Below are positions 23,150 to 34,794 of a DNA stretch of 64,000 bases, one piece after another. The stretch comes from Bryum argenteum. Its lineage: Eukaryota > Streptophyta > Bryopsida > Bryales > Bryaceae. Each line of letters begins with the position of its first letter. The stretch's first letter is position 1. The notes under the pieces were generated by a model. That model searched no databases. It saw only the letters and a program-made list of their open reading frames with translations, and was not told where the DNA came from. The position numbers were made by a program, and so were the translations under genes. The DNA lies in the NCBI GenBank assembly GCA_037043015.1, contig CM073322.1, forward strand, positions 14,023,601-14,087,600, in the 5' to 3' direction.

Positions 23150-23309
23150 ATTTTTATGTGTATGTGTGTGTGTGTATGTGTATGTGTATGTGGATGTGTA
23201 TGTGGATGTGGATGTGTATGTGGATGTGGATGTGTATGTGTATGTGGATGTGTATGTGGATGTGTATGTGGATGTGCATGTGTATGTGTATGTGTATGTG
23301 TATGTATAA
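23150..23309. repeat. TGTATG/TGGATG hexanucleotide microsatellite
   Basis: About 160 bp of alternating TGTATG and TGGATG units, with GTGTGT stretches at one end. All long open frames over it, on both strands, are repeat artefacts. It sits exactly between the two LINE copies and runs into a doubled AGTGTGAGGAGACCACC segment that belongs to the endonuclease region of the second copy. Confidence 0.9.
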
Positions 23310-23310
23310 G

Positions 23311-24154
23311 TGTGAGGAGACCACCGTTTATAAGTGTGAGGAGACCACCTCTCGCCGGTATGGCTTTCTTTGTTGCATACATTCGGTCAAGGCGTGGGTG
23401 TTATTGAGGATTAGTTTGTAGTTTGGAAATAAGTTTTGTAAATATTTAGTGGATTTTGTGGCAGTTAGTTTGGTTTCTTGTATTGTGATGATTGCAGGAT
23501 TTGCTGGTGTGTTTGAAATTGAATCTTGGATGTTTGGTAGGGTTGTGTTTAGCGATGAGGCATTCCATGTGATGAAGTGTGTGCTATGGTTAGATGTTGG
23601 TATTTGTAGGAGTTGCGGGGGTGGCAGGAGAGGAGCAGGAGGGGGGTAGGAGTATTCTAATAATGGGTCGTTGAGTTTTAGAGATTCTGTGAGAAGAATT
23701 TTAGGTAGAAATGGGAATTCTTCCGAAATGGTTTGTAAATTCGGGGGTGTATTATTTTGTCGAATGTATTCGTAGAGTTGGTTGTGGATAGTGTTAAGGG
23801 GTTTAAATAAGTTCGGGTTTGTGTCTTTAAAATGGATGTATGGGTGTGGAGTAGCAATGTGTCTTTCGGGTGGGTTTTGTAGGTGCATCATTTTATTCAA
23901 TAAAATAGTCGTCCAGTTTGGGTTGGGTAATTGCATTAGTATGTGGTTGCAGGTCTCAAGTGACGGGCTTATTGTGATGATGAGTGCAAAGAGTATACGT
24001 GGGGGAGGGTGGTGGCGGTTTTCGTAAGTGTATTGGGAGAGGTGTGGGTAGGTTGTATTTGTTTCTTGGTGTTTTGGGTGTGTGGGATTTAAACATGGGG
24101 AGAACAAAGTGGCTAGGTGTTGGTATTCCGGGTGTAGTTTGATTGTGCATGGGA
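23311..24154 (-). pseudogene. Second LINE copy, truncated at both ends
   Basis: The 259-codon frame 23328-24107, extended upstream to about 24140, aligns with the main copy. KLHPEYQHLATLFSP matches ILYPEYKPLAKIFSS, and HFITWNASSLNTTLPN followed by IITIQETKLTATKSTKYLQ matches the start of the AP endonuclease. It lacks the 2A region (cut at the insertion boundary) and ends inside the endonuclease at GGLLTLI, where a short duplication and the microsatellite begin. Many residue differences from the main copy indicate a different LINE subfamily rather than a recent duplicate. Confidence 0.8.
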
Positions 24155-24378
24155 GTGGGGGTCCTCACGGAGTCTAGGGTGTCTTCTCGGTAGCTACCAC
24201 AAACCATTGCCCACAATACTTTCTCTTGGCTCCACAACTTCAGAGCCAGAGAATTATAAAAACCCTGTTTACAATCAGTAATAAAATCTAAATGCTACAA
24301 TTTTCTTGTATATTTACGATGCCATTTGATTGTCATTCAAACTCTTTGTCATTAATGATTTTCAGTGATAATAATAAT
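24155..24378. repeat. Right 224-bp direct repeat flanking the LINE insertion
   Basis: This is the partner of 14517-14740. After GATAATAATAAT the two diverge completely: host DNA (TCTAAAGCTTGTAGC) continues here, whereas LINE 3' sequence follows the left copy. This polarity is as expected for a target-site duplication. Confidence 0.85.
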
Positions 24379-26051
24379 TCTAAAGCTTGTAGCAACGGTT
24401 GTATCGATAACAATGTGTGGTTCCAACAAAGGTTGACTTATGTCATCTTGATAAGTTACATGTAGAGGTTTATGTATTTATGTAGTTTTCTTCCATTGTG
24501 CGAGTGATTTCTATCTCTAGTAGCCTCTAGCAGATTTCGCTTTTATGGGAACAAAATAATGTTATTTTTCACATATAGTTTTCATCACTGTGATTTTTGG
24601 AGTTTAATGGTTTTCGGTTTCTACACCTAAAAATTTCAAAAATATAGAGTTAAGAGACAAAAAATGATGAAAATTATTTACCGCTAAAATCCGGTAGAGG
24701 TTGCAATAGTGTAGAAACTGTTGTAGGAACTGTATTCAGAGGAAACATCTGTTTTAGAAATTTCAAGTGTAGAGACAAATTTCTTACCTTGCAAATATCC
24801 GCTCTACAACTAGGTCAAGATTGAAAGTAAACTTTTATTTTTCATTTGAACATCATGCTCTTGCAGATAGAGTCTGTGCTCCCTGTAACAATAGTTATGT
24901 ACAAAACAAGGCCTTGAAGTAAACAGACAACAAACACTGAGGTGTTGGTTACTCATTTACTCCAGAAGTGTGTTTTTGAAGAGGTTGAAATGCCGCAATA
25001 CTTGAGAAGTTCAAGTGCATTTAAAAGACAACAGATTGAATTCATGCGATACGTTTATGGTCTTGACCTACCATAAAGATTGACAGCCATTTAGTCCAGG
25101 GAATGTTCACATCAAACCAAGTAATAATTAGTATATTCAAGCCGCCTCCGCTGCTAGGTGCCTTCATAGCGAAACAGTATTTTCCATTTTTACGTCTCCC
25201 CACTTCAATTCTGGATGTCTTCCTCCACATTTCAGGAAAAATTGTTACTTTATGCCTAGTTAAGACACATAGAGGCTCCAACCACTTCCTAACTTAAGCG
25301 AAAATATTTTCGAGGCCAAAGCTCTACGAGATGAAAATTCAGTTCTGAATGATCGTAGTCAGGTGGTTTGTATACTACTTTGCAACAGTTCGAAAAACTA
25401 CTGGCATCTGGAATGAAGACTGCCTGTTGTTTGTTGACATATTAACAAAGGCACCAACTTCTTACAACAAACATTGTGCAGATTACGTAATCTGAATCCA
25501 ACAACTGATACATTTCATGTAGAGTTGTCGACTGTTGAATATCTAACTTGTGTCCGATGACCTTGAGCAATGTTCAGCGTCAAATGAGGTGTTTATTCAC
25601 TTACGTAAGATATCCCCATGAACAGACCACATTGTGTAGCGGATGAAAGAGGAAAGAGTAATCAGACCCGGTGAACAGCGCTCCAGAGCACAATAAAGTA
25701 TCGCTGAAACATGAGAATGAATTTCCAACTAGCTCAACACGGAAAATTGACAAAACACGGGTCACAACCCGTAATAGATGAAAAAACCTTGGGGTATACA
25801 GCTGCAACACTCTCAAGAAAGAGTGTCTGAATCAAAAAGCAATAACATGTAGTATACAATCTAACAAGAAGCATCTGTTGTTCACTGCATCCACACACAG
25901 AAACAAGGATAGCATCAGGGCAATTTTGTCTTCATACAGAAACAAGCAATAACTGAACTTACTGCAGCAGCAGCGGATGAAAGGGATGCAATCGGTGAAC
26001 GGATCGACATTAAACATACCTGCTTAAAGAATGTCAATGAATACAAATTCT
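24379..26051. other. Intergenic DNA downstream of CP12
   Basis: No complete gene is seen. A minus-strand frame at 25042-25281 (KNGKYCFAMKAPSSGGG ... WFDVNIPWTKWLSIF) has protein-like composition but no start, no splice partners and no family I can name. It could be an exon remnant. The part nearest 26051 probably includes the CP12 3' untranslated region. Confidence 0.4.
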
Positions 26052-26905
26052 CTAGTCCTCGTACACACGGCACTCATCAGTCTCCGGGTTGTCGGCGCAG
26101 TACTCTTCCAACGGGTCGCTTGCTTTCTTGTTGGCGGCCTTGTGTGAGACAGCAGCGGAGAGCTCCTCCACATCATCCCATGACACGGCGCATGGTGCCG
26201 ATGTCGGGTCTTCCGCGCATGTCTTCTCAGCGTTAGCAATCGCTTCAGCGACCTGCATCCACACATATCAATCACCATGTACAAACACTTCCTATCACGA
26301 AAAATCCTCAAAGCAAGTCCCAGATTCAACGCCATGAACGTATACTAAAATACGAATTTATAGCACTCTCCAAGAAAAAGCAATGGTCCTTAATCTATCA
26401 CAATACAAAGCAAAATCCGAAGGAACATATCAAAGTGCAAACACAAGAATACATACAGAGACAGCGCGTTCCGATTCCTGAAACTAACTGACAAGATCAA
26501 AATCTCATAAATTTCAATTTCGATACGCTAAAAAAAAGATCGACTAATTCATTTTAACATGAGAAGATTGTATGAACGCGAAAAAGAACGACTACATTGG
26601 TAACAGCAGAACGGGCTTGTTCAAGAAATTGATTGCCACGATATTAAAAAACGCGTTGTTCTCCTAGAGACAGACCATTATCATTTCGGCAAAAGCAAAC
26701 AGCAACATGAGCCACTGACCTTGTCCTTCAAGTCGCTCTTCTTGGTCTCGTTCTGTGCCATGGCCACAATGGAGAGACGGCGGCTAACAGTGAGAGGCGC
26801 CATTCGGACGCTAGAGAACGAGGAGTAAGACGACGAGGCGTTGAAGGAGACGGCAGCCGGGGCGGCAACGAACAGGGACGAGGCAGCCATGGTGAGAGCG
26901 GCCAT
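26052..26905 (-). CDS. CP12: Calvin-cycle regulator CP12, chloroplast precursor
   Basis: Two exons, complement(join(26052..26252, 26720..26905)), with a GT-AG intron at phase 0, give 128 aa. Residues 1 to about 50 are Ala/Ser-rich with few acids, a typical plastid transit peptide. The mature part shows the CP12 pattern: a Cys pair at 74 and 83, the W-D-x-V-E-E-L core at 87-93 (SWDDVEELSAA), and a C-terminal Cys pair at 114 and 123 (EEYCADNPETDECRVYED). In plants CP12 is an intrinsically disordered protein that, when its cysteines are oxidised in the dark, bridges GAPDH and phosphoribulokinase into an inactive complex in the stroma. Length and all four cysteines agree with a functional protein. 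A second in-frame ATG five codons in could also be used. Confidence 0.95.
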
Positions 26906-27529
26906 TGTGATAGAAATTGCGAGCTAGAGCTGAAGCTTGCGGGTGTGTGGTACTTGTAGCTGGCGATGGAGCTCGAAGAATTTGCAACGGAAGGATCGTC
27001 GTGCTCGATCTTCGAATGGAGGAGAAAGAAGAAGAAGAAGTGGAAGCTGGTGAAGCTCCGGCTCAGGATGATGGCGGGCAGCTCCGGGAAAAAGTTTTGC
27101 TCGGCTGCCCTTATCTGAAGCCAGTTCTCTTGGCTCTGCTGTGTCCACTCCGTCGACTTCGCTCCGTCCATTTTTGCCCCTGCTTTGTGTTCATCGACCT
27201 TTTTGGAACCACACTATTTCTTTTGTTGTTTTTTGGCTTCCTTTGATGGGAAGGTGAGAGATCAAATCAAATGTGGTTCAATACTAGAAAAATCATGTCC
27301 ATGTGATAATGTTACTTACATGTTTTTTATATGATAATTTTAACTTTAAGATTCCTATTTCTCTAATTTTGTGGAGTGTCTTAGATAGTCATTTTAGTAA
27401 AATAGAATGCAATGATAGGGTACAAAATTAAGTGGAGAGTATTGAGATGTAAGCCGATAAGGTAAGAATTGCACTAATTGGCAAGCTCATTGGGGAGTGT
27501 GCAAGGAATCAAGGCAGGAAGAAGTGTAA

Positions 27530-28038
27530 GGGTCCCTTTACACTATGGACCAAGAGCCATGACCAAGAAAATCAAAACTATATTCATGGTCATGGCTCTT
27601 GGTCAAGAGCCATGACCATGCTAAATCAAAAATGAATCTTTGAGTGGTTTGGTCACACTCTTGTAGTGTAAAGTGGATTTGGACCAGGACAAGTATAAGT
27701 TCAATTTTCTAATTCAAATCCCCACCTTTCTCCCTTTTACCCTCCCCTGTTTCCTCCTTTTCCCCTTAAATAGTTGAACACTAACCAATCAATGATTTTT
27801 GAGCCTCATGGTCTCCTTGATTGTAGTTGAGTTGAGGTATTTGCTTCAACTCAACTATAATCAAGGCGACCATGAAAACATTATCCACTATGCAAAATTT
27901 AGCATACTTTGGGAACCTCAAAGTTAGTGGTCATTCTCCTTTTTTCAAGGCCAAATGGGACCAAAAGCACTTTACTCTCCAATCATAAATTTTAGAAGAC
28001 CATGGTCAATCTTCATGGTCCATAGTGTAAAGGGACCC
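27530..28038. mobile_element. Tourist-like MITE with TAA duplication and hairpins
   Basis: The ends are perfect inverted repeats: GGGTCCCTTTACACTATGG at the left and its complement at the right, continuing to GGACCA. TAA flanks both sides (27527-27529 and 28039-28041), as for PIF/Harbinger-type elements. Inside, CATGGTCATGGCTCTT at 27585-27600 is followed by GGTC and its exact complement to 27620. A second long imperfect hairpin spans 27807-27874. There is no coding capacity. This copy is better preserved than its relative at 11718-12191. Confidence 0.9.
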
Positions 28039-28041
28039 TAA

Positions 28042-29497
28042 AGTATGTAGGAATTTGGAGCAATTGGGATTGTAAAGTTTGGAAGTGGAACACATAAGTA
28101 CACCCAAATTTGTTCAGTCTAATTTACACCATGAGTACAGCAAAAAATGAAACTAGAAGCTATAGTATATCTCTTGCCGGGATGAAGCTAGTGAGTGGTG
28201 CCATTCTTGAGGATAAGCTGCCATTTTTATGAACTTTGTAAGTTTTTGTGGAAAGAAAATTTGCATGGATTTGTAGACCTTGGTTTTTATTGGTTCAAGG
28301 TTTTCTTCTTTTCATGTCATTTGAAGCTTTACTTTGAAGTAACAACTTTGATGAAATTACACAAAGGTCAACCGATACAATAATCAATTGAATTGGTCAA
28401 ATTCACTTTGTATAATATTTAATCTGCATTTTGCATTTTTGGTTAGATGTGATAACATTGTTAGGGTGGAATCAAGAAGTTTAACGAGGTTCTATAATGA
28501 GCTCAGATTTGGATTTGTGAAGTTTGCACAATGAGGCTTGCAAAAATGGGGCTTGCAAAAATTGCTACGAGGACTGCTTCTTTGGCAATCTGGGGCAGCA
28601 TGCAAGTGTTTCAACTGACATTTACACACGCAGCTTATAAAGTGGGTACATGTAAAGAAGCTAGATATTTTCTACTTTCAGTTCTTTCCTTGTGGACTGT
28701 TGAGCCGCATTCCGAGACATTTGTGAATTTCACTCGACCGTCGAAATTTGGATCCCCCAAATGGATACGATCCTTCTACTGTACAGTACTGTAGCTTTGG
28801 TTGAGATAAAAGTACATAGACAAGGATGATCCCACAAAGGATGCATCTTTTCGTTTCCGAACTTACAGGTTCATGCAAGAACCGTAAAGATTTGCAAAAC
28901 CTTGAACACAAAAACACAACGAGCTCATCACCAGTTGAGTCAACTATTTATACTATCTCACTGTAATTCATCTATAGGTCAAAACTCTAGTGACATGCAC
29001 CAGGTTCCACACATTTAGGTTCCAAACGAAAGAGCACCTACCTAAGCCAGAAACAACCACCACATTCAGAACAGGGAAAAAGAAGTATAACTTCGAAGGT
29101 TGATGAACTTGATACAGCAACAACAGCAATAGGACTGAGAGGCATAAATTAAAGAGCGACGACTACAAATCTAACCTTGCCATGTAGCCTATTTCACTAG
29201 GTTGTCCAGATCCAGATCGTTCTAAGATGTACACAAAATTTACCCGTCTTCTCGAGCAAGAATAGACCTACAATGAATATCTCGGAAACTCACAAGCATT
29301 ATACAATAATGAGACACTTTTTTAGAAAGTTACACGATCTTTGAGATAAGATGCATTTGTAACAAAGAGCAATTTATCATTAATAATGAAATGCTTAGAA
29401 GGGCGTCCAAAGATGTACACACCTTCAGTTTGGATCATCGGCTGCAGATTTCACCTCCCGTCAAAGTTCAGAGTCATTCTCTACGTTAAAAGAACTT
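28042..29497. other. Intergenic DNA downstream of PS synthase
   Basis: No gene is supported. The open frames near 28.2 and 28.5 kb have no motif and no splice partners. The last few hundred bases before 29498 likely contain the 3' untranslated region of the phosphatidylserine synthase transcript. Confidence 0.45.
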
Positions 29498-32400
29498 CTA
29501 CAGAGACTTCTTTGAGTTCGCTTCTACGCCTCGCCTATGACCAAAATACACCTTGATTGTCCAGGTAGATAAAAACAACACAACAGTAATGGACACTGTT
29601 GTCCAAAACCAGAATACATAACCTGGCATAGGCTTAGGATAGAGACCTGAAAGCACACGGCAGTATTGTAAGTATGTGCCAAGTGTTCCACGATTTTCCT
29701 AAATTTCAATGGACCTGTACACACACAGCAATAGCAGCTTAAGTTTGACTTACCTCGACCAAATTTGATACAAATGAGAGTCTCCACAATTGCGAGCGCT
29801 GTTGCCAGCCAGCAGAAACTGCCCAGCTTCTTGATAGGCTTCCTGAGATTTGCAACGCATGTAACTTTTATCTCGATACTGTAATCCTGCACTTGTTAAA
29901 GCAATAAACGCGAAGTAAAGCAATGAGAAAAGCGAACATCGTGACTGCTCACCTTGTTTGCAAAAAAGTGTTGAATTCTCGTATTGCAGGATTTGCAATG
30001 AGCCACCAAATTATGAGCCGATAAGTGTTGAGTGGATTCAAAGGTGGAACCCATAGACAGTACTTGAGGAAAAATGCATTCACCTCAACTGTAAGCACAA
30101 TGAGTAGAAATGCTAAAACTTGTACAAACCGGAGAGGCCCTTGCAATGGGTTCCACTCGTCCTTGTCCCAGTAGGCTGGAGTTAGTTGCCCTAGGGATCT
30201 TTTAACCTGCAACCTCCAACGCCAGCAGTGATCAACTATGCTGATTTTTCAAACACATAATTGTTTCCGAGACAAGTTGATGTTTTAAAATTCACGTTCC
30301 GTTCCAAGTAGTTTCACAGTGCTGGGGTGATAAAACAAACGATGATACCTTCTTCATCTTCAAGATGTTTCATGTACGTACATTGCAGTAGGAATGAAGA
30401 AAAAATTGCTTACCATATCGTAAATAGACTTTTGCCGACTTAGGCCAACCCAAGCATAAGTCTTTCCATCAAAATATTTCACTGTCCTCATTCCAGCCCA
30501 AATTCCTGTAAGATTCGACATTACAGTCATCAGGACATTTTCTAGTACCGTCCGAAACATTCATAAAAGAATCAAAAGCAAATTATCCAGCAAAGAGAAC
30601 CACATGAAATACCAATCCAGTTGCAGAGAAAAACATCAAGGATGATACTATCCCACCAACACTCGTTAAAGTTCGGCAGCATATGATTGAACGTTACCTG
30701 CAATTTGCCACCCATTCGAATCAGTCTCCGTATATCATTGGTTCTTAGACGTATCTTTACGCATGACAGTGGAGTTCTAACTGCCTAAACCGAGAGTCTA
30801 TAGCTGATGGCTTGGCTCTCGCTAATCAACACAATGCTCAAATAAAATGAAGGATGAAGGAAAAGGTAGGATCACCTCTGCCATCTCGAATCCAATAGAA
30901 AGCACCCATAGGAGCGGTAGATTGCGAACCATTATGGCTTTTCCCCACCACCCTAATGTATGTGCTATCACAAACTCATCGAACAAGGTATTCTAGAATA
31001 CACACACGGTAAGTAAATTGTGTTAGTGTGCAATCGATGCCATATCCGATATTTCTGGCCAAGAAACGCTAATAATAAGTATCCCTCCCAATGTACTCCC
31101 TCATGATTCCTTATAGCTTAATCGCCAACAAAGACGGTGATCATTATCAAATTATAACCTTGATAGCCAAGAAAACAACGGTGCAGCATACCAAAGATTC
31201 ACCTTGCCAGTGTACTCCCCCACACATACAGAGTGGGAACCAAAAATACCAGAGTCAAGAAACACGAGGTGTTCATACTCACATAGATATTGGAAAACAT
31301 GTTGGAGTTCTCGGGAGTATACACTCGACAATCTCCTCCGTAGGATCTTTCATTCAACTCTGTCATCAACACATATCGAGATAGAAATTGTGTTAGGACA
31401 TCTGTATTATCCCATATTAGCTTAGCACGTTACCAAACTGAACACAACATATGTAATCAGCTTGTCAAACCGTCAAATTCTGTCCCTCCTTCTCAGCTAG
31501 CACTATAATCTAATAATATGGTAAATCCAACATGTTCAACCATCTCACAAACAGAGACAGAATAACGTAAATCGTAGGTTGTATTCGTACCAACACCAAG
31601 ATCAGGATGCAGATGCCTCAAAAACTGTCGAGCATCATCTCGCTTCTGCAACACAGACGGATAAACTGCTGATGATATCTCACATAGCCCATCTCTACTT
31701 CATGAATTGTCGAGTTATTGCATTCAATCACAAACAAATCGGATCACGGATTCTAACTTTAGTATAAGCAGCCTACCCACGATCATCGGATACATCACAA
31801 CAAGCTATTGGTGATATGCAGAAAATCAACGAAAGGCAAACAAGCACGGCCGCATGTAGTGGAAATCAAACCTGAAAGAGTAGAAAAGTGAGGAAAACCA
31901 AATAGACTACTGCTATCCCATGAATGAATCGCCAGAAAGCAGGATGTGGTCTTATTAAGATCCTGCATTGATCAGAAGTACATCAAAAACCCATACGCCA
32001 AGAATCAACAAACTGCCAAGACGTCGCTGCCACAGGCCAAATGACGGCTCAAAACTGCAGAAGATATCTCACTTACGTGGATGGAGCTTGCAGTAAACAA
32101 TACCCCAAGAAAACAGCAATTGTTGCCCAAACACCTCTGCACCCATTGAAATAACCTTGTGAAGCAATTCCTACTTCAGCGGATTGGCTCCCAATGCTAG
32201 AATTGCAACCCGTGCTCACGGCTAAGGCTAGACAAAGATGAGCAACGTACATACAGAAACAAATTTTGATACTACATACAGAGATTTTGATACTACATAC
32301 AGACACAGATTTTGATATCTATTATTGTTATACGGTGGTGATCCTTAAGTACCCGTTAACGCGTTGAGTACTAGTTGATATACTTTCAAATATCTCGAAA

Positions 32401-32968
32401 GCGTGGCTACCAACATGGAAAAGGAATTCCATAATTACCGTTTCATGTTGGTCACAGTGTCCAGATCCTTTTCTTCGGATCGAAGAGCACCACTTGCCCA
32501 CCTGCATGTAACATACATATGCGCACATTCATTCCCTGGCACATGTAATGAAGTAGCCGAGACACTCACACTCCAGTTTTCGAAGCAGAAAATAATACCC
32601 TAAGATTTATCAAGATCGAATAAGAACTTCTCAGGTAGAACACAAAAAGGCCGAGGCCTCTGCCACTATCAACGTGGTAAATGACTATTCAAGCTATCTC
32701 ATCCATCAGCATACACGAAGGAGCAGAGCGTTTACGCAAGAAGACAAGTTCCAAAAATAAGAACAGTGATTGTATGGGGCGTGTAGAACAAGGCGGTCCA
32801 GGGATCCAGGTCCCGCATGATACTTCCCGCCTTAGTTTCACTGTCTTCCCACTCTATTGATCTATTCCTCGTGGCATTTGAGGCATACACCCCTCCATCA
32901 TCCTGTTCCAAAGATGGTTTCTGGACACTTGGAAACTCAGCCTCGGAGAAGCAGATCTCCCTCCCCAT
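29498..32968 (-). CDS. PSS1: Phosphatidylserine synthase, base-exchange type
   Basis: Eleven exons, complement(join(29498..29646, 29754..29842, 29953..30206, 30414..30505, 30613..30697, 30876..30992, 31283..31359, 31591..31645, 31871+1..31962, 32077..32214, 32736..32968)), where the ninth listed exon is 31872..31962. The sum is 1,380 nt, giving 459 aa. Signatures of the PTDSS family follow in order: [109 protein letters not shown] and [11 protein letters not shown]. It is a multi-span membrane enzyme, in plants in the ER, exchanging serine for the head group of an existing phospholipid. The start ATG at 32968 has G at -3 and +4. The acceptor of the second exon (GTGAG before 32214) is non-canonical in context but is the only one that keeps frame. 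Confidence 0.93.
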
Positions 32969-33599
32969 TGCGATCTTCCGAACAATCACCACAATGCTCT
33001 GTATTGGAGAAGTTGCACCGCATAACCATCCCTTGCCTATCTCCAACAAAAATTTCATAAGTCAAGTAAGCTACTTAAGATCAAAATATTCAACTATATA
33101 TTCTTGACAGCACTCAGAAACACCTAACAAGAAAAATTAAGATCTCACAATATAGCAAGAATCGAAGCTCTAGGTTTCACAAGTAACCAACCACTACTTA
33201 GGTGAAACCCTTCCACACACTTAGTGTTTGTCTTCGCTTTTCACTAAAGCAGACTCCACTCCAATGAAGCTCCTACTCTCTTAAAAAATCCATCAACCTT
33301 CTAATGACAATTCGAACTATAGAATTCTTCTTTCGATTGATAATACACAATACTAAACTTCCAAAGAATTACGAACCCTAACACATGGTGCAGGGAGCTT
33401 GCATTGTACGAAAGAGCTCGATTCAGCACAGAAGGGAGCCCCGATCAGGCACACACTGTTCAGTGAGAATCGATCATCTATACTTGTGATCTTGGCATGA
33501 CTCGATCACACAGAGGAAATGACGGCATTGTAAAATGGTGAAGCTTCAATTTACAAATTGAATGGATCGGAGAGGAGATTTGGAGCCATGAGAGGGAGT

Positions 33600-33830
33600 T
33601 AAGGAGCAAGAAGACCTTACTGGTGAGTTGACGGCCGGTAGCTGGCGATGGTGGTGTCGATGGAGAGCGCTGCTGAATCTGTGTAAGTTGAGAGAGGGAA
33701 TGAGGGAGATCGAAAACAAGTTTTGAGAAAGTTGGTGAAGTTCAGGAGTGAGTGAGTGAGCCGTCGTGCTGTCCTTCCTTCGGCAGAGTCGACGATGACC
33801 TGGCGTGCCACCTTGGATGTAACACGGGTT
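33600..33830 (-). other. Probable 5' untranslated exon of PS synthase
   Basis: On the minus strand this stretch is pyrimidine-rich and ends in CTCACCAGTAAGG, a plausible donor site. An intron would run to an acceptor close before the start codon at 32968. Such leader introns are common in plant genes. The assignment rests on composition and position only; the open frames here lack protein character. Confidence 0.35.
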
Positions 33831-33989
33831 CCGCTGCCAACATGGCATTCAAGAACCCCGACCTGCTTGTGCTACCGGTAACATTAATACAACGCAAGTG
33901 GATGGATGTCAGGGTCCCTCAGTGTCCCCAATGTCGGATGAAATTTAGGCAGTTTGGATGAAGGGCTGATGGAACTTGGAAGAGCGTAA

Positions 33990-34459
33990 CCTGAAGTGGA
34001 CCAAGTGATCATTCTATAGTACACAATAGTTGTTGATTAGTGTTACGTTTTTTCAAGATTTGAAAATGCTGTAAATTTTTACTCTTGACATAAGTATCCA
34101 CCAAGAGCATTGAACCATAGATCCCCATGTATATCAATGTAGAGAGTAAATATATTGGCCAAGTGAAAAAACTTACGATGTGTTTATGTAAATTAGCGCA
34201 TGTAACACCAATCAACAACTTTTGTGTAGTTGCTTGACTATATAAAATGTATGGGCACAGATCGAAGCCTCGCAATATTGAATATTTGCCCAGGAGTTTA
34301 TAGAAGTGAAATAATTTAAACCAAAACCCATCTCTTCTAAACATCTTGAAATAAAGTAAGGTTTCTACCACTAAAACTAGACTCTCATTAAAATTCAACC
34401 CATCAAAGAAACATGTTGGTGTACAGTACTATAGAATGGTCACTTGGTCCACTTCAAGT
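33990..34459. mobile_element. 470-bp MITE with TAA duplication
   Basis: The left end CCTGAAGTGGACCAAGTGAT and the right end (reverse complement ACTTGAAGTGGACCAAGTGA) continue as an inverted repeat for about 33 bases to TCTATAGTAC. TAA flanks both ends (33987-33989 and 34460-34462). It sits between the start of the PS synthase gene and the end of the transporter gene. The 129-codon frame inside it has no recognisable domain. Confidence 0.8.
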
Positions 34460-34794
34460 TAAGAAAAGAAAAGGCATAAGATCAATAAATGATTCTCATC
34501 ATCTTTCTCCTTAACACTTCCAGTATATCTTTTGCTGCTGCCTTAGTGCAGCAGAAGCCAAAGTGCTAATTGCTTTCAGAATTGCTCCTAAAGACAAACA
34601 TGTTTCCATAGCTGCACATTCTGAAGCTTCATATGATTACAACACTCAGCAATGATCCTATTCATATTAAGAAAAAATAGTGTAATATTCCCAGACCTTT
34701 CTGCTCAACTACACACTCCAATTTCCCAATATGATACTACCTGCTTCCATAGCAAGAATATATAACATGAGTGAGAAGTGGCTCATGAAGGAAC

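Larger units (their letters stand above)
14741..24154 (-). mobile_element. Non-LTR retrotransposon insertion with 2A, APE, RT, RNase H and REL-like parts
   Basis: This 9,414-bp insert is read on the minus strand. From its 5' side it holds a 5'-truncated fragment of one LINE copy (about 23311-24154), a microsatellite, and then a nearly complete second copy (about 23037 down to 14741). The second copy has an N-terminal 2A-bearing segment, an AP-type endonuclease, reverse transcriptase, a long connection, RNase H and a C-terminal restriction-like endonuclease. A single long polyprotein is the likely ancestral state, because neighbouring frames continue each other across single lesions. In-frame stops near 22.1 kb and at 19152, 17037 and 15653, at least five frameshifts and an inserted MITE make it non-functional. 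The 3' end abuts an ATT-rich target. The domain set resembles the Dualen/RandI group; that assignment is inference. Confidence 0.85.

Noticed and set aside
23134..23421. Several long frames on both strands made of CMCM, VYVD or THTH repeats
   Set aside because: They are translations of the hexanucleotide microsatellite.
14517..24378. Flanking 224-bp repeats as long terminal repeats
   Set aside because: No TG...CA ends, no primer-binding site, no gag or integrase; the insert is a LINE and the polarity is that of a target duplication.
25042..25281. Protein-like minus-strand frame ending NIPWTKWLSIF...
   Set aside because: It starts with TTG rather than ATG, no neighbouring exons could be joined, and no family could be named; kept only as a remark.
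34009..34398. 129-codon minus-strand frame
   Set aside because: It lies entirely inside the 470-bp MITE and has no family resemblance.
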